Assembly (NCBI RefSeq): GCF_002210435.1
Contig: NZ_MZMV01000066.1
Location: 1 to 37,517, forward strand
Direction: 5' to 3'
DNA from: Micromonospora wenchangensis
GTDB taxonomy: Bacteria > Actinomycetota > Actinomycetes > Mycobacteriales > Micromonosporaceae
Length of the DNA stretch: 37,517 nucleotides
The position numbers and the translations under genes were made by a program. The notes under the pieces are model-generated. The model saw only the letters and a program-made list of their open reading frames with translations. It had not been told where the DNA came from and made no database searches. Positions within the stretch are counted from its first letter, which is position 1. Each line of letters opens with the position of its first letter. This document shows, piece by piece, positions 15,083 to 23,144 of this stretch.

Positions 15083-16612
15083 TCAGACGGCCGTGCGGGA
15101 CCACTGCTGGTTGGTGCCGGTGTTGCAGGTGTACTGCTTGAGCACCTGGCCGTCGGCGGTCGACGCGGCCGGCACGTCCACGCACTTGCCGCTGTGCCGG
15201 GCCCGGAGCTGGAAGTAGCTGCCGTTGGTGACCATCTGGAACTGCTGGTTGGTGCCGCTGCCGCAGGTGTACTGGATGAGTTCGGCACCGTCGGCCGTGG
15301 AGGCGCTGGTCACGTCGAGGCACTTCCCGCTGTGCCGGCTCACGACGCGCCAGTAGCCGCTGCCCGCGTCGACGAACTGCCACTGCTGCCAGGCGTTGCC
15401 GGCGTAGGTGTACTGGCCGACCCGCGCCCCGTTGTCGGTGTTCGGCTGCTGGACGTCCATCGCCTTGCCGCTGTGCCGCACGGTGACCCGGTAGTACGTT
15501 CCGCTGCTCGGCGGCGGCGTGGTGGGGCCGTCGCCGACGGTGTCGCCCCACCCGTAGCGGACCCGGTCGGCACCGGAGGGGTTACGGATGCTCAGGTTGA
15601 GGTCGGTGCCGCTGCCGCTGAGCGCGTACATCGAGTACCAGTCGTAGCCGATGGTGCCGGGCTTGCCGCCGAGGGCGGGCCAGTAGGTGCCGCCCATCTG
15701 GTTGTCCCGCATCACCTGGGCCATGGCCCGGATGTGCCGGACGAAGTTGTCGGTGCTGTTGGCGTCGGCGTAGTTGCGGCCGTCGTTCATCGGCGCGCCC
15801 CACTCGGTGGCGACGGCGCGGGAGGCGCAGTTGCCCAGGCGGGTCTGGATGTGGCTGCGGAAGGCGTCGTAGCTCATCTCGCCGTAGAAGAACGCGTAGT
15901 GGTGGAAGGAGAGCAGCGTCGCGTTGAACCGGCTGTCGTTGCAGATGTCCCGCAGGTCCTGGCTGAAGCCGGTGCCGCCGATGAGGACCCGGCCGGGCAC
16001 CGCCGAGTAGTGGTAGCTGAGCCAGTTGGCGGCCACGGTGCGCCACTCCGCCGAGCTGTAGCCGTGCGGCTCGTTCATCGGTTCGAAGTAGACGTTGGGG
16101 TTGGTGCCGTACGTGTTGGTCACCGTGGACCACATCGCGTTCCAGGCGGCGAGGTTGGTGATCCGGCCACCGGAGGCGGCACCGTCCTCCCAGTACGCCA
16201 GGATGACCTTGAACCCGCGTGCGGTGGCGGCGTCGATGGCCCCCCGGTACGCCTCCCACCACGCCGTCCCGACCGTGTGCGTGTTGATCGGCAGCCGGAC
16301 GGTGTTGACCCCCATGGTGGCGGCCATGTCGTCGTAGAGGGCGTTGGCCTTGGCCCGTACCGTCGCGTTGCTGTCGGACGCGCTGAGGCCCTGCACGACG
16401 AGCGGGCCGGTGCTGAAGTTGTCGCCCAGCACGGCCCAGTTCATGCCACGGAACCCGCTGGTGGCGGCGGTGGCCGGGGACGACACGACGACTGCGCCGC
16501 CGACCATCGCGGTCGCCACGGCGGCCAGCGTGACCAGCAGCCGGCGGAGCAGACGGTGTCGCCGCGCCGCCGCTGGGGACGACGTGGTCCGGGGCGGGGA
16601 GTGGTCGGTCAC
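15083..16612 (-). CDS. Secreted GH5 glycoside hydrolase with C-terminal CBM13 (ricin-type trefoil)
   Basis: A 509-residue secreted enzyme. A Tat/Sec-like signal (RRHRLLRRLLVTLAA to SPATA) is followed by a GH5 barrel. The acid/base is E181 in FEPMNEPHGY and the nucleophile E270 in VATEWGAPM. A short TTPPP linker leads to a beta-trefoil CBM13 of about 130 residues with three QxW-type repeats (QQWQF, QQFQM, QQWSR), each with RHSGK and two of them with CxDV. CBM13 binds galactose or xylose-type chains. The GH5 subfamily is not clear, so plant-wall glucan, mannan or galactan are all possible. The GTG start has GAGAGG upstream; an ATG nine codons earlier is possible. A LacI-type palindrome lies 85 bases upstream. 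Confidence 0.9.
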   Translation of the reverse strand: MTDHSPPRTTSSPAAARRHRLLRRLLVTLAAVATAMVGGAVVVSSPATAATSGFRGMNWAVLGDNFSTGPLVVQGLSASDSNATVRAKANALYDDMAATMGVNTVRLPINTHTVGTAWWEAYRGAIDAATARGFKVILAYWEDGAASGGRITNLAAWNAMWSTVTNTYGTNPNVYFEPMNEPHGYSSAEWRTVAANWLSYHYSAVPGRVLIGGTGFSQDLRDICNDSRFNATLLSFHHYAFFYGEMSYDAFRSHIQTRLGNCASRAVATEWGAPMNDGRNYADANSTDNFVRHIRAMAQVMRDNQMGGTYWPALGGKPGTIGYDWYSMYALSGSGTDLNLSIRNPSGADRVRYGWGDTVGDGPTTPPPSSGTYYRVTVRHSGKAMDVQQPNTDNGARVGQYTYAGNAWQQWQFVDAGSGYWRVVSRHSGKCLDVTSASTADGAELIQYTCGSGTNQQFQMVTNGSYFQLRARHSGKCVDVPAASTADGQVLKQYTCNTGTNQQWSRTAV

Positions 16613-16696
16613 GTGATCGGGCCTCTCTGGTCGGGACATCGCGCCGATGTCGTCCGAGCGTGCCCACCGGGTGTGCCGGCGGCGGGCGACCATCGC

Positions 16697-16710
16697 TGTT
16701 AGCGTTAACA
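16697..16710. promoter_or_regulatory. LacI-type operator TGTTAGCGTTAACA upstream of the GH5-CBM13 gene
   Basis: A 14-base near-perfect palindrome with a central CG, one mismatch between half-sites, the form expected for LacI-family repressors of carbohydrate genes. It sits 85-98 bases before the GTG. No other copy was seen in this window, so the cognate regulator is probably elsewhere. Confidence 0.6.
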
Positions 16711-16829
16711 TGAGCGGGTCGCGGAGGGTGTCCTGAATGTTGCCTGCGTGTTGCTGGCAAGTCTCACCGAACGCCCCCGGGGTGTCAAGCATCGACAAGC
16801 GTCATTCGGGTCGGCGGGCGCGGGGGCGA

Positions 16830-17312
16830 TCAGGGCGGATCGACGCGCCCCGGCGGCCCCTCGTCGGCGGCCCGTGGCCGCGCCCCCGCCCCGCCCCGAC
16901 CGGCCCCGCGCCGGCGGTGTCGCAGCTCCACCGGCAGGCAGGCCACCGCCGTCGCGGCGGCGACGAGCAGCAACACCACGGCCAGGTTACGGCCGTACGG
17001 CAGCGGCAACACCGAGGGATCGTCAGGCGGGCGGCCGAAGCCCAGCACCAGCGGCAGCGCCACGACGGTGAGCGCGGCGGCACCGATCACCCCGGCCCGT
17101 ACCACCGGCCGGTGCCGGCGCGGGACGAACCGGGCGAGCAGCGCCCCGACTGTCAGCACCCCGGCCATCCAGACGACGTCGTGCCCGACCAGCACCCCGG
17201 CCAGGAACACCAGCACCCCCGCCGGGGCCAGCTCCGGATCGGTCAGCGCGCCCGCCACGGCGTACCCGATGAGCAGGGCGCCGGCCGCGACGAGCGCCAC
17301 CCGGGCCCTCAC
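16830..17312 (-). CDS. Small polytopic membrane protein, last gene of the GTGA-coupled operon
   Basis: A 160-residue protein with about four hydrophobic helices (VALVAAGALLIGYAVAGAL, GVLVFLAGVLVGHDVVWMAGVL, VIGAAALTVVALPLVLGF, LAVVLLLVAAATAVACLP) and an Arg/Gly-rich cytosolic tail. I do not recognise it. Its GTG overlaps the stop of the molybdoenzyme gene by four bases, so it is translationally coupled and may be a membrane partner of that protein. HDVVW in helix 2-3 contains the only obvious membrane histidine. Confidence 0.75.
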   Translation of the reverse strand: MRARVALVAAGALLIGYAVAGALTDPELAPAGVLVFLAGVLVGHDVVWMAGVLTVGALLARFVPRRHRPVVRAGVIGAAALTVVALPLVLGFGRPPDDPSVLPLPYGRNLAVVLLLVAAATAVACLPVELRHRRRGAGRGGAGARPRAADEGPPGRVDPP

Positions 17313-18478
17313 CGCGCCTCCCGCACGACGATCCGGCCGACCCACTTGGTCTGGAGCACGCCCGGCCGGTTCGGCGCGATCAACCGGGCCGGGTAGCCGT
17401 GGTCGGGATGCAGGGGTTCCCCGCCCAGCCGCAACGCGATCAGCGTCGCCGGGTCACCCACGTGCGCCGACCCGACCGTCGACGCCCGGTAGCGGCCGGC
17501 CGCCTCCAACGACTCGACGCGGACGCTCGCCCGGCCCGGGTCCGCCCCGACCAGCGCGACCAGGTCCCGCAGCCGCACCCCCGTCCACCGCCCGGTCGCG
17601 CTCCACCCCTCCACACAGGCGATCGGCAGCTCGGCGGTGTGCTGCGGCAGGGCGTACAGGGCGGCGAGGTCCAACGCGACCCGCCCGCCCGGACCGTCGA
17701 CCACCAGCCGGTACGCCGGATCTCCGACGTCCACCCCGGCCCGGCGGGCGGTCCGGTTCACCGGCAGCCCCTGCGGGCCGACGTCCGGCCGGCGCGGGGC
17801 GAGCACCGCCAGGCCGGACAGCGGCCGGACGGTCTGCCCGACCGTGGTCAGGGTGATCAGCCCGGCCGCGGCGGCCACCCCGGCGAGCAGCCCGCGCCGG
17901 CTGAGCCGCTCCTGCGGCGACCCGACGCCCGGCCGGGCCAGCGCGGCCCGGACCGCCGGCAACTGCACGCCGACGTGCACCAGCAGCGCCCCCACCACGA
18001 GCCACGCCACCCGGTAGTGCCCGGCGGTGAAGAAGAACGGCATCGGCGCGTACCAGCGGGCGACGTTCAACACCCCGCCGACCACCTCGAACAGGGCCGC
18101 GGCGACCAGCACGCCGACGCTCGCGCGTTCGACCGCGTGCGCGACCGACCGCACCGGCGGCCAGCGGAACAGGTGGTGGTAGACCGACCACAGCTTGGCC
18201 CCGAGTAGCGGCACCGTGGCCAGCCCGGTCGCCACGTGCAGCCCCTGGGTGAACCGGTAGAGCCCCACCGGCCGGGCCGGCCACCGGAACCAGCCCGGCG
18301 GATGCTGGATCAGGTGGCTGAGCAGCCCGGTGAGGAAACACACGGCGAACGCCACCCCGAGCGCGACGCCGAGCTGGCTGGTCAACCGGGTCGACCGCAG
18401 CGGCGACGGGAACCGGTCGGGGGCTGGTGCCGACCACCGTCGGGCGGGCCGCCGCGGCACCGCCGGCCGGCCGCTCAC
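17309..18478 (-). CDS. Membrane cytochrome b-like domain fused to a SUOX-fold molybdopterin oxidoreductase
   Basis: A 389-residue fusion. About 160 N-terminal residues form four helices with membrane-proximal histidines (LSHLIQHPPGW, QGLHVATG, HHLFRW, HYRVAW, HVGVQLP), resembling a b-type cytochrome. A second RR-hydrophobic stretch (SRRGLLAGVAAAAGLITL) leads to a SUOX/YedY-type domain outside the membrane, where C288 in IACVEGWSATGRWTGVRL is the expected molybdenum ligand. Such enzymes reduce or oxidise sulfoxides or other small compounds; the fused cytochrome would pass electrons from the quinone pool. The GTG overlaps the methyltransferase stop and the stop overlaps the next gene. The physiological substrate is unknown. 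Confidence 0.85.
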   Translation of the reverse strand: MSGRPAVPRRPARRWSAPAPDRFPSPLRSTRLTSQLGVALGVAFAVCFLTGLLSHLIQHPPGWFRWPARPVGLYRFTQGLHVATGLATVPLLGAKLWSVYHHLFRWPPVRSVAHAVERASVGVLVAAALFEVVGGVLNVARWYAPMPFFFTAGHYRVAWLVVGALLVHVGVQLPAVRAALARPGVGSPQERLSRRGLLAGVAAAAGLITLTTVGQTVRPLSGLAVLAPRRPDVGPQGLPVNRTARRAGVDVGDPAYRLVVDGPGGRVALDLAALYALPQHTAELPIACVEGWSATGRWTGVRLRDLVALVGADPGRASVRVESLEAAGRYRASTVGSAHVGDPATLIALRLGGEPLHPDHGYPARLIAPNRPGVLQTKWVGRIVVREAR

Positions 18479-19116
18479 CGGGGGCCGAGGGTGGCGAACC
18501 ACCGGCCCGCCTCGGTCCAGGTGTCGCGCACCCGCAGCGCCGTCTGTCCGGCCAGCGTGGACAGGCCGTCCAGGGGTACGCAGGCCCAGGGCAGCGGGCC
18601 GTCCGCGCCGCCCGGCGTCCGCACCACGGCCGTACCGGACCAGGCCGGTGTCCCTGGTGGCGCGAACTCGACGTGCAGCCGACCGTCGGCGGCCAGCAGC
18701 CGCCGGCACCGGCGCAGCAGCCGGCACGGGTCCCCGCCGATGCCCACGTTGCCGTCGGCCAGCAGCAGGTGCCGCCACCGCCCGGCCCCCGGCACCGGCC
18801 CGAACACGTCCCGGCGCAGGGCCACCGCACCACGCCGCCGGGCCAACCGGACGGCGGTGGCGCTGACGTCGATGCCGAGCGCGGGCCGCCCGGCGTCGAT
18901 CAGCGCACCGGTGAGCCGGCCCGGTCCACACCCGACGTCGAGGGTGGGTCCGGTGCACCGGGCCAGCAGCGACGCGTCCCCGGCGACGGAGTCCCGGCAC
19001 CAGAGCGCCGGATCGAAGCGCAGCACCCCGCCGCTGGGGTGCCGGGCGGTGAACGCGGCGGGGACACCCGACGCGGCCCGGTCGAACACGGCGTCGAACA
19101 GCGCCACCGCGTTCAC
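18475..19116 (-). CDS. Class I SAM-dependent methyltransferase
   Basis: A 213-residue protein. Motif I is TLDVGCGPGRLTGALIDAG, with the acidic residue ending strand 2 in ALGIDVSATAV. VFGPVPGAGRWRHLLLADGNVGIGG is the motif IV region. It lies in the middle of a five-gene chain with four-base overlaps on both sides, next to glycosyltransferase-type genes, so methylation of a sugar or lipid-linked intermediate is a fair guess. The acceptor cannot be told from sequence. The cysteine set known from arsenite methyltransferases is not seen. Confidence 0.88.
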   Translation of the reverse strand: MNAVALFDAVFDRAASGVPAAFTARHPSGGVLRFDPALWCRDSVAGDASLLARCTGPTLDVGCGPGRLTGALIDAGRPALGIDVSATAVRLARRRGAVALRRDVFGPVPGAGRWRHLLLADGNVGIGGDPCRLLRRCRRLLAADGRLHVEFAPPGTPAWSGTAVVRTPGGADGPLPWACVPLDGLSTLAGQTALRVRDTWTEAGRWFATLGPR

Positions 19117-19790
19117 CCGGCCACCGCCGTGGGCGACGGGACGTCGACGGCGACCGCGCGGGCGAACCGGCTGTCCGGTGGGCACAGCGCCGCCACCGCG
19201 TGGGCGTCGACGGCGGTGTCCACGTCCCGCAGCCGGGGCAGCAGGTGCACCCGCAGACCCCGGCGGCGCAACGCGGCCAGGGTACGCGCGCCGGTGCTCG
19301 CCACGGACGTGGGGACCGTCCGCAGCACCGTGGCGTGGCCGGGGTCGCGCAGCCCCAGCGTCCACCAGCCACCGTCGTCCGCCGGCCCGAGCACCGCGTC
19401 CGGCCCGTCCGCCCGGCCGAGCAGGTCCCGCGCGGTGTCCAGGTGCGCGGCGGTGAGCTGCGGGGTGTCCATGCCGACCAGCAGGGTCGCCGCGCCCGCC
19501 GTTTGGGTGTCGGCGAACGCGTGGGCGAGCCGGTCGGCGAGCGGGCCACCCCGCTGGGCGAGCCGCGTCCAGCCCGGCGGGGCCGGCAGGTCACCGTCGA
19601 CGACCAGCACCCGGGCGTCGACGGTGGCCGTGCCGACGGTGTCCAGGGTGTCGGCCAGGGCCGCCGCGGCGACCCGGGCGGCCTGCGCCGGGGTGCAGGG
19701 CGGGCAGAGCCGCGTCTTGACCCGCCCGGGCACCGGCGTCTTGGCCAGCACCAGCACCCGCAGGGCGGTCGGTGGACGGTGGGCGTTCAC
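19113..19790 (-). CDS. DUF2064/TIGR04282-family glycosyltransferase-like protein
   Basis: A 225-residue GT-A-fold protein. LRVLVLAKTPVPGRVKTRLCPPCTP is the family signature near the N-terminus; LLVGMDTPQLTAAHL and LGPADDGGWWTLGLR are the typical later motifs. This family is related to nucleotidyltransferases such as CofC and is usually found beside a GT2 gene, as here. The common database name refers to arsenosugar synthesis, but nothing else here supports arsenic chemistry. Probable nucleotide-sugar or phosphosugar handling in the cytosol. Coupled by GTGA overlaps on both sides. Confidence 0.87.
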   Translation of the reverse strand: MNAHRPPTALRVLVLAKTPVPGRVKTRLCPPCTPAQAARVAAAALADTLDTVGTATVDARVLVVDGDLPAPPGWTRLAQRGGPLADRLAHAFADTQTAGAATLLVGMDTPQLTAAHLDTARDLLGRADGPDAVLGPADDGGWWTLGLRDPGHATVLRTVPTSVASTGARTLAALRRRGLRVHLLPRLRDVDTAVDAHAVAALCPPDSRFARAVAVDVPSPTAVAG

Positions 19791-20446
19791 CGGGCCAGCA
19801 CCGTGCCCATGTCCCGCACGGCGCGGGCGGTGCCGAGCACGGTGCCGGTCACCTTCGACCGGGTGCCGGCCGCCCGGGGGTGGTAGTCGACGTCGACCTC
19901 GACCACCCGCCAGCCCGCCCGGCCGGCCGCGATCAGCAGCTCCAGCGGGTAACCGAAGCGGCGGTCCCGCAGCCCCAACGCCAGCAGGTCGTCGCGGCGG
20001 ACGGCCCGGATCGGCCCGATGTCGTGCACGTCGAGGCCGGTGGTGCGGCGCAGCCGGTGGGCCAGCACGGCGTTGCCGACCCGGGCGTGCCACGGCCACA
20101 CCCCACGTCCCGTCGGCCGACGCCGGCCGGTGCCCAGGTGCGCCGCGCCGGACCGGACCGGATCGGCCAGCCGGGGAAGCTGCGCCGGGTCGAACGACCC
20201 GTCGGCGTCCAGCACGCACACCACCCCGTCGACCGGGTCGGCCGCCAGCACCCCGGCGTGCACGGCCGCGCCGTACCCGGGCTCGGCCACGCTGATCACC
20301 TCGGCCCCGCAGGCCCGCGCCACCGCCGCCGACCCGTCGGTCGAGCCGTTGTCCACCACGATCGGCCGGTAGCCGGCCGGCATCCGGGCCAGCAGGTCGG
20401 GCAGGGCCGGGGCCTCGTCGCGGCAGGGAAGAACCACATCGGTCAT
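19787..20446 (-). CDS. Family 2 glycosyltransferase, DPM1/polyprenyl-phosphate type
   Basis: A 219-residue GT-A enzyme without membrane helices. VVDNGSTDGS (residues 30-39) and the metal-binding DAD at 80-82 (VLDADGSFDP) are clear. The short form resembles dolichol- or polyprenyl-phosphate mannosyl/glucosyltransferases, which load one sugar onto a lipid carrier at the inner leaflet. It heads the five-gene chain. TAGCGT eight bases before its ATG suggests a leaderless or nearly leaderless mRNA. Two copies of TTCTTAC-N7-TGACG lie 35-94 bases upstream, shared with the divergent epimerase. Confidence 0.9.
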   Translation of the reverse strand: MTDVVLPCRDEAPALPDLLARMPAGYRPIVVDNGSTDGSAAVARACGAEVISVAEPGYGAAVHAGVLAADPVDGVVCVLDADGSFDPAQLPRLADPVRSGAAHLGTGRRRPTGRGVWPWHARVGNAVLAHRLRRTTGLDVHDIGPIRAVRRDDLLALGLRDRRFGYPLELLIAAGRAGWRVVEVDVDYHPRAAGTRSKVTGTVLGTARAVRDMGTVLAR

Positions 20447-20454
20447 GCAGCGGG

Positions 20455-20460
20455 ACGCTA
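20455..20460 (-). promoter_or_regulatory. -10 box (TAGCGT) of the GT2 operon
   Basis: TAGCGT on the minus strand lies eight bases before the GT2 ATG. With motif A 20 bases further upstream, an activator there would sit at or near the -35 position. Confidence 0.45.
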
Positions 20461-20480
20461 GGGCACCACCGGCCCGGAAA

Positions 20481-20500
20481 TTCTTACCTGACGATGACGG
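20481..20500. promoter_or_regulatory. Motif A: TTCTTAC-N7-TGACGG in the divergent control region
   Basis: First of three copies of a spaced motif. TTAC and TGAC start 11 bases apart, one helical turn, as in direct-repeat sites of OmpR-family response regulators. It lies between the GT2 and epimerase operons. Confidence 0.6.
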
Positions 20501-20520
20501 AATCCCCGGCCGCCGCGCAG

Positions 20521-20540
20521 TTCTTACGAACCCCTGACGG
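20521..20540. promoter_or_regulatory. Motif B: TTCTTAC-N7-TGACGG, second copy
   Basis: Same fixed spacing as motif A, starting exactly 40 bases later in the same orientation. It is about 38 bases upstream of the epimerase -10 box, so one site may serve each divergent promoter. Confidence 0.6.
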
Positions 20541-20577
20541 CTGGTCGCGGCCGGCGCACGACGCCGGCCACCGGCCC

Positions 20578-20583
20578 TACCGT
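20578..20583 (+). promoter_or_regulatory. -10 box (TACCGT) of the epimerase operon, leaderless
   Basis: TACCGT lies six bases before the GTG at 20590, placing transcription on the start codon. No ribosome-binding site is visible, which supports this start over an ATG at 20494 inside motif A. Confidence 0.5.
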
Positions 20584-20589
20584 CGGCGG

Positions 20590-21642
20590 GTGATCCACGT
20601 ACTCGTCACCGGCGGCGCCGGTTTCATCGGCACCCATGTGGTGACCGCCCTGCACGATGCCGGACACCGGGTGACCGTGGTGGACTCCGGCCACCCCGGC
20701 GCGCACCGCGGGCCGTTGCCGGACACCGTGGCGGGCGCACCGCTCGTCCGGCTCGACGTCCGGGACCGCCCGGCCCTCGCCGCCGTCCTGGCCGACGGGG
20801 TCGACGCGGTGGTGCACCAGGCCGCCATGGTGGGCCTCGGCGTCGACCTCGACGACCTGCCCGAGTACGTCGGCTGCAACGACCTCGGCACCGCCGTGCT
20901 GCTCGCCGCGATGGCCCGGGCGGGCGTGCACCGGCTGGTGCTGGCCAGCTCCATGGTGGTCTACGGCGAGGGCGCGTACGCCTGCGCCGGGCACGGTCCG
21001 GTGCGCCCCGCGCCGCGTACCGTCGCCGACCTGGCCGCCGGCCGGTACGAGCCGACCTGCCCGCGCTGCGCCGCCACGCTCACCCCGGGGCTGGTCGACG
21101 AGGACGATCCGCTCGACCCGCGCAGCGTGTACGCCGCCAGCAAGGCCGCCCAGGAGCACCTGACCGCCGCGTGGGCGCGACAGACCGGTGGCGCGGTGGT
21201 GGCGCTGCGGTACCACAACGTCTACGGGCCGGGGATGCCCCGCGACACCCCGTACAGCGGGGTCGCGGCGATCTTCCGGTCCGCGCTGGAGGCCGGCCGG
21301 GCGCCCCGGGTCTTCGAGGACGGCGGGCAGCGCCGCGACTTCGTCCACGTCCGCGACGTGGCGGCGGCCAACCTCGCCGCGCTGGACGCGACCGGCACCG
21401 CCACCGGCTGGCGGGCGTACAACGTGGCCTCCGGCCGGCCGGTCACCATCGCACAGGTCGCCACGGAGCTGGCCCGCGCCGCCGACGGACCGCCGCCCGT
21501 GGTCACCGGCGAGTTCCGGCTCGGCGACGTGCGGCACGTGGTCGCCTCGCCCACCCGGGCGGAGACCGAACTCGGGTTCCGGGCCGCCGTGGGGCTCGCC
21601 GAGGGGATCGCCGAGTTCGCCCACGCCCCCCTGCGCGGGTGA
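20590..21642 (+). CDS. NAD-dependent sugar epimerase/dehydratase with a zinc-ribbon-like insertion
   Basis: A 350-residue extended SDR enzyme. The NAD-binding GGAGFIG is at residues 8-14, the catalytic Y181 and K185 in SVYAASK, and the serine region in VLASSMVVYGEG. An insertion carries C132-x2-H135 and C157-x2-C160 (YACAGHG and PTCPRCA), a likely zinc site. Similar insertions are known in dTDP-L-rhamnose 4-epimerase-type and UDP-sugar 4-epimerase-like proteins. It would make an activated sugar for the neighbouring glycosyltransferases. The stop overlaps the next gene by four bases. The exact sugar nucleotide is unknown. Confidence 0.88.
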   Translation: MIHVLVTGGAGFIGTHVVTALHDAGHRVTVVDSGHPGAHRGPLPDTVAGAPLVRLDVRDRPALAAVLADGVDAVVHQAAMVGLGVDLDDLPEYVGCNDLGTAVLLAAMARAGVHRLVLASSMVVYGEGAYACAGHGPVRPAPRTVADLAAGRYEPTCPRCAATLTPGLVDEDDPLDPRSVYAASKAAQEHLTAAWARQTGGAVVALRYHNVYGPGMPRDTPYSGVAAIFRSALEAGRAPRVFEDGGQRRDFVHVRDVAAANLAALDATGTATGWRAYNVASGRPVTIAQVATELARAADGPPPVVTGEFRLGDVRHVVASPTRAETELGFRAAVGLAEGIAEFAHAPLRG

Positions 21643-23048
21643 GCGCCACCCCCGGCCACCGTCCGGCTCCGCCCGAGGGCGCAGGAGGACTCCGAACGGA
21701 GCCGGACGGTGGTCCGCGCCGTCGCCCGCCGCGCGCCGACGTGATCGCCGCCGCTGCCGCCGTCGGCCTGTTCGCGGTGGCCGCCGTCACCGGCGGGGTG
21801 CTCTACCTGCTCGGCCACCCGGTGCACGCCAGCGCGGCACCGCTGTTCGCGCAGTGGCTGCCGCACGTCGGGGTCGGCACCCCGGCGGCCCTGTTGCTGG
21901 CCGCGCTGGTCTGCTGGCACGGGCCGGCGGTGGCCGCCCGGCTGCCCTGGCGACCGCTGCTCGCGCTCGGCTACGCCACCGCCGTGGCCTGGACGCTGTC
22001 GCTGGCCCTGGTCGACGGCTGGCACCGGGGCGTCGCCGGACGGCTGACCACCCGCCACGAATACCTGCACGAGGTGCCCGGCGTCACCGACGTCCCCGCC
22101 ATGCTGGCCGGCTTCACCGGCCGGATCCTCGACGGGCAACCGGACTCCTGGACCACCCACGTCTCCGGCCACCCGCCGGGGGCGCTGCTCGTCTTCGTCG
22201 GGCTCGACCGGGTCGGGCTGTCCGGCGGGGGCTGGGCGGGGACGCTGTGCATCCTGGTGGCGGGCCTCGTCGCCGTCGCCGTGCCGCACACCGTACGACT
22301 GCTCGGCACCGAGGCGGCGGCCCGCGCGGTGCTGCCGTTCGTGGTGCTGTTCCCCGGGGCGGTCTGGGCCGGGGTGTCGGCCGACGGGCTGTTCGCCGGG
22401 GTGACCGCCACCGGCATCGCCCTGCTGGCCCACGGCCTCACCCGGGGACGGGCGGTGGGGGCACTCGCCGGTGGGGCCCTGTTGGCGTTCGGCTGCTACC
22501 TGTCGTACGGGCTGGTGCTGATGGCTCCGCTCGCGCTGGCGGTCGTCGTGCTGGCCGGCCGGCACCGGCGCACCGTGGGGTGGGCGTTCGTCGGGGCGCT
22601 GCCGGTCGCCGCCGCGTTCACCGCCGCCGGGTTCTGGTGGCCCACCGGCTACCACCTGGTCATCGAACGCTACTACCAGGGGATCGCCGCCGACCGGGCG
22701 TACGGCTACTGGGTCTGGGCCGACCTGGCCCTGGTCGTGGTGGCCGCCGGCCCGGTGGCGGCGGTGATCCTGCGGCGGGCGGTGCCGGCCGCCCGGCGGG
22801 CCCTCGCGGCGCGGCGGCCGAACGCGGAGCACACCGCCTGGCTGTTGCCGCTCGCCGCCGCGGCGGTGATCGTCGCGGCGGACCTGTCCGGCTACAGCAA
22901 GGCCGAGGTGGAACGCATCTGGCTGCCGTTCACCGTCTGGCTGACGGCCGGCGCGGCCCTGATCCCCGCGGCCGACCGGCGCGGCTGGCTCGTGCTGCAG
23001 GCGGCGGTCGCGCTCACGGTCAACCACCTGCTCCTGACCGGCTGGTAG
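21639..23048 (+). CDS. Polytopic membrane protein, GT-C (mannosyltransferase-like) candidate
   Basis: A 469-residue protein with roughly ten to twelve hydrophobic helices after a proline-rich cytosolic start. Conserved-looking polar stretches on loops are VSGHPPGALLVF (around H178) and DLSGYSKAEVERIWLPF (around Y419), a pattern known from actinobacterial integral membrane proteins related to lipid-linked-sugar GT-C transferases. It is coupled by a GTGA overlap to the epimerase. With a DPM1-like enzyme encoded divergently, it may transfer a lipid-linked sugar outside the membrane. Its enzymatic role is inference; no classical N-terminal DD/DE loop was identified with certainty. Confidence 0.75.
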   Translation: MSATPGHRPAPPEGAGGLRTEPDGGPRRRPPRADVIAAAAAVGLFAVAAVTGGVLYLLGHPVHASAAPLFAQWLPHVGVGTPAALLLAALVCWHGPAVAARLPWRPLLALGYATAVAWTLSLALVDGWHRGVAGRLTTRHEYLHEVPGVTDVPAMLAGFTGRILDGQPDSWTTHVSGHPPGALLVFVGLDRVGLSGGGWAGTLCILVAGLVAVAVPHTVRLLGTEAAARAVLPFVVLFPGAVWAGVSADGLFAGVTATGIALLAHGLTRGRAVGALAGGALLAFGCYLSYGLVLMAPLALAVVVLAGRHRRTVGWAFVGALPVAAAFTAAGFWWPTGYHLVIERYYQGIAADRAYGYWVWADLALVVVAAGPVAAVILRRAVPAARRALAARRPNAEHTAWLLPLAAAAVIVAADLSGYSKAEVERIWLPFTVWLTAGAALIPAADRRGWLVLQAAVALTVNHLLLTGW

Positions 23049-23080
23049 TCCACCGCCTCCTTGCGACGACGCCGGGCACG

Positions 23081-23116
23081 CGCGGCGGCCGGTGACCCCG
23101 TCACCCGGCCGCCGCG
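23081..23116 (+). terminator. 16-bp hairpin after the epimerase operon
   Basis: CGCGGCGGCCGGTGAC (23081-23096) pairs with 23100-23116 around a CCC loop, with one bulged C in the right arm. It starts 33 bases after the stop and separates this operon from the DUF1996 gene. Confidence 0.75.
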
Positions 23117-23144
23117 TCCGGCTGTGCCCGGTCGGGGTCGGGAC

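Noticed and set aside
19113..20446. Arsenosugar biosynthesis, suggested by the usual database names of the DUF2064 and GT2 families
   Set aside because: The names come from one context. The methyltransferase lacks the cysteine set of arsenite methyltransferases and no other arsenic gene is present.
20494..20589. Epimerase start at the ATG 20494
   Set aside because: It would lie within regulatory motif A and add 32 residues before the Rossmann strand. The GTG at 20590 follows a TACCGT box and begins directly at the NAD-binding fold.
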